From the NCBI GenBank assembly GCA_943787745.1, contig CALSNJ010000005.1, forward strand, positions 172,455-236,454: 64,000 nt of DNA, in the 5' to 3' direction. Origin of the DNA: an uncultured Alphaproteobacteria bacterium. GTDB taxonomy: Bacteria > Pseudomonadota > Alphaproteobacteria > UBA6615. A program made the position numbers and the translations under genes. Under the pieces are notes generated by a model. That model was not told where the DNA came from. It was given only the letters and a program-made list of their open reading frames with translations, and did not search any database. The first letter of the stretch is position 1; each line of letters opens with the position of its first letter. Below are positions 62,073 through 64,000 of this stretch, in pieces.

Positions 62073-62561
62073 TCAATCCACTTGGTTCAGGCAGGTCCGA
62101 AATAGCGCCAATGCCTGGTGCGAGAAGAGCCACATGTTTTTACTGCGGTCATCGTCCCCGGTTTCCAGTGTTTGCACCATCGAAATCGGTCCCGAAACAG
62201 CGACGCATGTGTGGCCGGCGTTGTCGCCATAGCGATTTCCCGATGGTCCGGCCGCCCCGGTTTCAGCCAACCCCCAGGTGGTGCCCAGTTTCTCGCGCAT
62301 GGTTTTGGCCAACAATTCGGCATAAGGCTCACTGCTTGAGCGCATGCCCGTGATGTCTGCTTCCGTGATTCCTGCCAGGCCCTCGCGCGCGTCACCGGTG
62401 TAAAGCACGCCGCCGCCCATGAAATATGCTGATGCGCCGGGAACGGCCAGCAATTGAGCCGATACCAGACCTCCCGCCGAGGTTTCGGCCACGGCCACCG
62501 TCTCGCCGCGTGCCTTGAGGATTTCGGCAATGGCCATTGTGTGTTCTGTGAGTGAGGTCAT
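62073..62561 (-). CDS. CinA C-terminal (nicotinamide-nucleotide amidase) domain protein
   Basis: The 162-residue protein is a stand-alone CinA C-terminal domain: MAIAEILKARGETVAVAETSAGGLVSAQLLAVPGASAYFMGG at the start includes the catalytic Ser in AETSAGG, and ETGAAGPSGNRYG follows near residue 105. Such proteins deamidate nicotinamide mononucleotide in the pyridine nucleotide cycle. It overlaps the EamA gene start by one base on the same strand. The N-terminal-like partner domain is encoded at 59397. Confidence 0.88.
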   Translation of the reverse strand: MTSLTEHTMAIAEILKARGETVAVAETSAGGLVSAQLLAVPGASAYFMGGGVLYTGDAREGLAGITEADITGMRSSSEPYAELLAKTMREKLGTTWGLAETGAAGPSGNRYGDNAGHTCVAVSGPISMVQTLETGDDDRSKNMWLFSHQALALFRTCLNQVD

Positions 62562-63469
62562 CAGTTCGTCTCCTGACGTGGCAAAGTGATTGTGCTAGTC
62601 TTTCGTATATCGGCCAAGCGTACCGATGTGACGGCCATTATGACCAGTCCCGCGCCGAGCAACTGAATGCCCGAAAGCAGTTGGCCGAGCACAATAAAGC
62701 CCAGCGCCATGCTCGCCACCGGTTCCAAATTCATTGACAGCGTGACAGGTACGGGCCCGGCCAGCGATACGGCGATGAAGACGGTGGTGATCGCGGCTGC
62801 GTAGGATGCGGTTCCGATACCCAGACTGGCCCAACCGGTATTTGTCTGGGGGAGCATGAAATCACCAAGCAGCACGGTGACAAGGGCGCAGAGCGCGGCA
62901 GCCGAAAACATCATGTGTAACGTCACCGGATAGGAATCCTCGTTGCCCACGAGCCGATTGTTCAGAAGGATAACGGCTGTGACACCCAGAGCTGCACCTG
63001 CCGCGAGCGCGATACCGAGCGGGTTCATCTGCCCGCTGCCGATATCCAGAGCCAGACCGAGCCCGAGAAACGCGACCAGCAAGGCGCCGACGGAGAGAAC
63101 GGTCGGACGTTCGCGACCCGAGACCCAGGTATAGGCGGCTGTCAGCAGTGGAAAGGTGTAGAAAATCAGGATTGCGAGCGCGACGGGGATGTACTGAATG
63201 GCCGCGAGCACGCCATAGGAATAGGTCGCAAGGATTACGCCGATGCCACAGGCCGCCAGTCGGCGGCGAAACGGCATTCGCAGACTGCGGCGTGTGATCA
63301 GGACAATGGTGAGCACCAGCAGGGCCGCCAGGGCGGAGCGGAGCGTCAGGAATGTCAGTGGATTCGTCCCACCGTCATAGGCGAGTTTGGCCGCAGTCGA
63401 ATTGGCAGCGAAGCCAATTCCCGCCGCGCCGGCAAGGATCGATCCGAGCAGAATGTTGGAGCGTGACAT
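62561..63469 (-). CDS. EamA/DMT family transporter
   Basis: The 302-residue protein has ten membrane helices in two EamA repeats (IGFAANSTAAKLAYDGGTNPLTFLTLRSALAALLVL and GIALAAGAALGVTAVILLNNRLVGN), the usual metabolite-exporter layout. The end is basic and cytoplasmic. The CinA-domain gene begins at its stop codon, so the two are translationally coupled. The substrate is not predictable. Confidence 0.85.
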   Translation of the reverse strand: MSRSNILLGSILAGAAGIGFAANSTAAKLAYDGGTNPLTFLTLRSALAALLVLTIVLITRRSLRMPFRRRLAACGIGVILATYSYGVLAAIQYIPVALAILIFYTFPLLTAAYTWVSGRERPTVLSVGALLVAFLGLGLALDIGSGQMNPLGIALAAGAALGVTAVILLNNRLVGNEDSYPVTLHMMFSAAALCALVTVLLGDFMLPQTNTGWASLGIGTASYAAAITTVFIAVSLAGPVPVTLSMNLEPVASMALGFIVLGQLLSGIQLLGAGLVIMAVTSVRLADIRKTSTITLPRQETN

Positions 63470-63557
63470 CTTCGGGTGTTTCGGTGGACCATGTTGGGGT
63501 GACGCGCCAGAGTGTACAGGGCGCGTGCGTAAAACACATCAGAGACGGGGAACAGCC

Positions 63558-64000
63558 ATGTCGGGCTTTAGTGAGTATGAATCCTACGATGCCATGGGTC
63601 TGGCAGAACTGGTCAGGAACGGCGATGTGACCGCCGCAGAGGTGCTGGAGGCCGCGATCGCGCGGTGCGAGGTCCGCAATCCCGGGCTTAATGCGATCGT
63701 TCTGGAGTTGTATGAGCACGGTCGTGATATGGCCAGGAGTAACCTGCCCGATGGGCCGCTGTCCGGCGCGCCCTATCTGATCAAGGATCTGGGGGCGGCC
63801 ATCGCAGGTACGCCGACCACGGGAGGCAGCAAATTTATGGAAGATGTTGTGCCTGACGCGGACAGTGAAACCGTGATCCGCCTTAAGTCGGCCGGAATGT
63901 CCATTTTCGGCAAAACCAACACATGTGAATTCGGTATGTCGATCACGTGTGAGCCGCAGTTCTATGGCCCGACGAAGAACCCTTGGGATGGTGATGTCAC
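63558..64000 (+). CDS. Amidase signature family protein, partial, runs off right edge
   Basis: The first 147 codons of an amidase-signature enzyme are present. The catalytic Lys lies in GAPYLIKDLGAAIAGTPTTGGSKFM near residue 75, and GKTNTCEFGMS and NPWDGDV lead towards the Ser-rich signature beyond the window. Such enzymes hydrolyse amides or, as GatA, transamidate Glu-tRNA. The length and the missing remainder prevent a closer call. ATG at 63558 follows GGGGAACAGCC. The opposite-strand EamA gene is divergent. Confidence 0.9.
   Translation, partial: MSGFSEYESYDAMGLAELVRNGDVTAAEVLEAAIARCEVRNPGLNAIVLELYEHGRDMARSNLPDGPLSGAPYLIKDLGAAIAGTPTTGGSKFMEDVVPDADSETVIRLKSAGMSIFGKTNTCEFGMSITCEPQFYGPTKNPWDGDV

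Overview
The window reads as a chromosomal segment of an alphaproteobacterium (coding density high, GC around 60% by eye). The lineage call rests on gene content and order: the F1-ATPase inhibitor zeta subunit (DUF1476) and DUF1491 next to purB, the trimeric purine enzyme set purS-purQ-purL followed by bolA and the CGFS glutaredoxin, class II DAHP synthase, the map-radC-sfsA-molybdopterin-binding block, and palindromic repeats of the kind scattered through alphaproteobacterial genomes. I cannot fix the order; Rhodospirillales or a related marine group would fit.

Layout. 1-3.1 kb: the end of an accessory locus with a SagB-type azoline dehydrogenase running off the left edge, a possible 23-residue peptide coupled to it, a divergent AurF-like diiron oxygenase, and a TetR regulator with visible operators. 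3.1-9 kb: quinone-reductase-like flavoprotein, DUF1772 protein, a CDP-alcohol phosphotransferase facing a cytidylyltransferase across an AT-rich promoter, a SET-domain protein, a VOC protein and two tandem secreted SGNH proteins. 9-16.6 kb: chemoreceptor, solute symporter, radical SAM enzyme, a chemoreceptor remnant, an LRR-like protein, an amidohydrolase and a NYN-LOTUS protein. 16.7-19.7 kb: a scar of mobile DNA, with two IS3 elements and a tyrosine integrase truncated by one of them, beside tRNA-Val. 19.8-33.1 kb: RidA, DUF3108, glmU-glmS, two TauE/SafE permeases, glutathione reductase, class II DAHP synthase and a nicotinate phosphoribosyltransferase-NAD synthetase pair. 33.1-42 kb: small proteins, an AT-rich gap, cysS-cimA, DUF3179, MFS, trmJ, EamA and rpsD.

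The most striking region is 42.0-43.2 kb. Two adjacent minus-strand genes, each 597 bases, encode exported thioredoxin-fold proteins that are paralogous to each other. Both are interrupted at codon 80 by an in-frame TGA where relatives carry the first Cys of a CxxC motif (W-U-P-Y-C and W-U-P-T-C). Immediately after each TGA is a hairpin with a GGUC loop whose stem differs between the copies by compensating base changes, mostly at synonymous positions. This is the pattern of bacterial SECIS elements, so I read them as tandem periplasmic selenoproteins, not pseudogenes.

43-56 kb: VOC, RarD, grxD-bolA, purLQSC, cupin, two SDRs, VOC, NRDE, the ATPase zeta subunit, purB and a class II aldolase. 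56-64 kb: small genes, radC, map, sfsA, a MoaB/MogA-like protein, tRNA-Leu, a frameshifted cyclic-nucleotide-binding protein, an OmpA-family lipoprotein, CinA C-terminal amidase, EamA, and an amidase running off the right edge.
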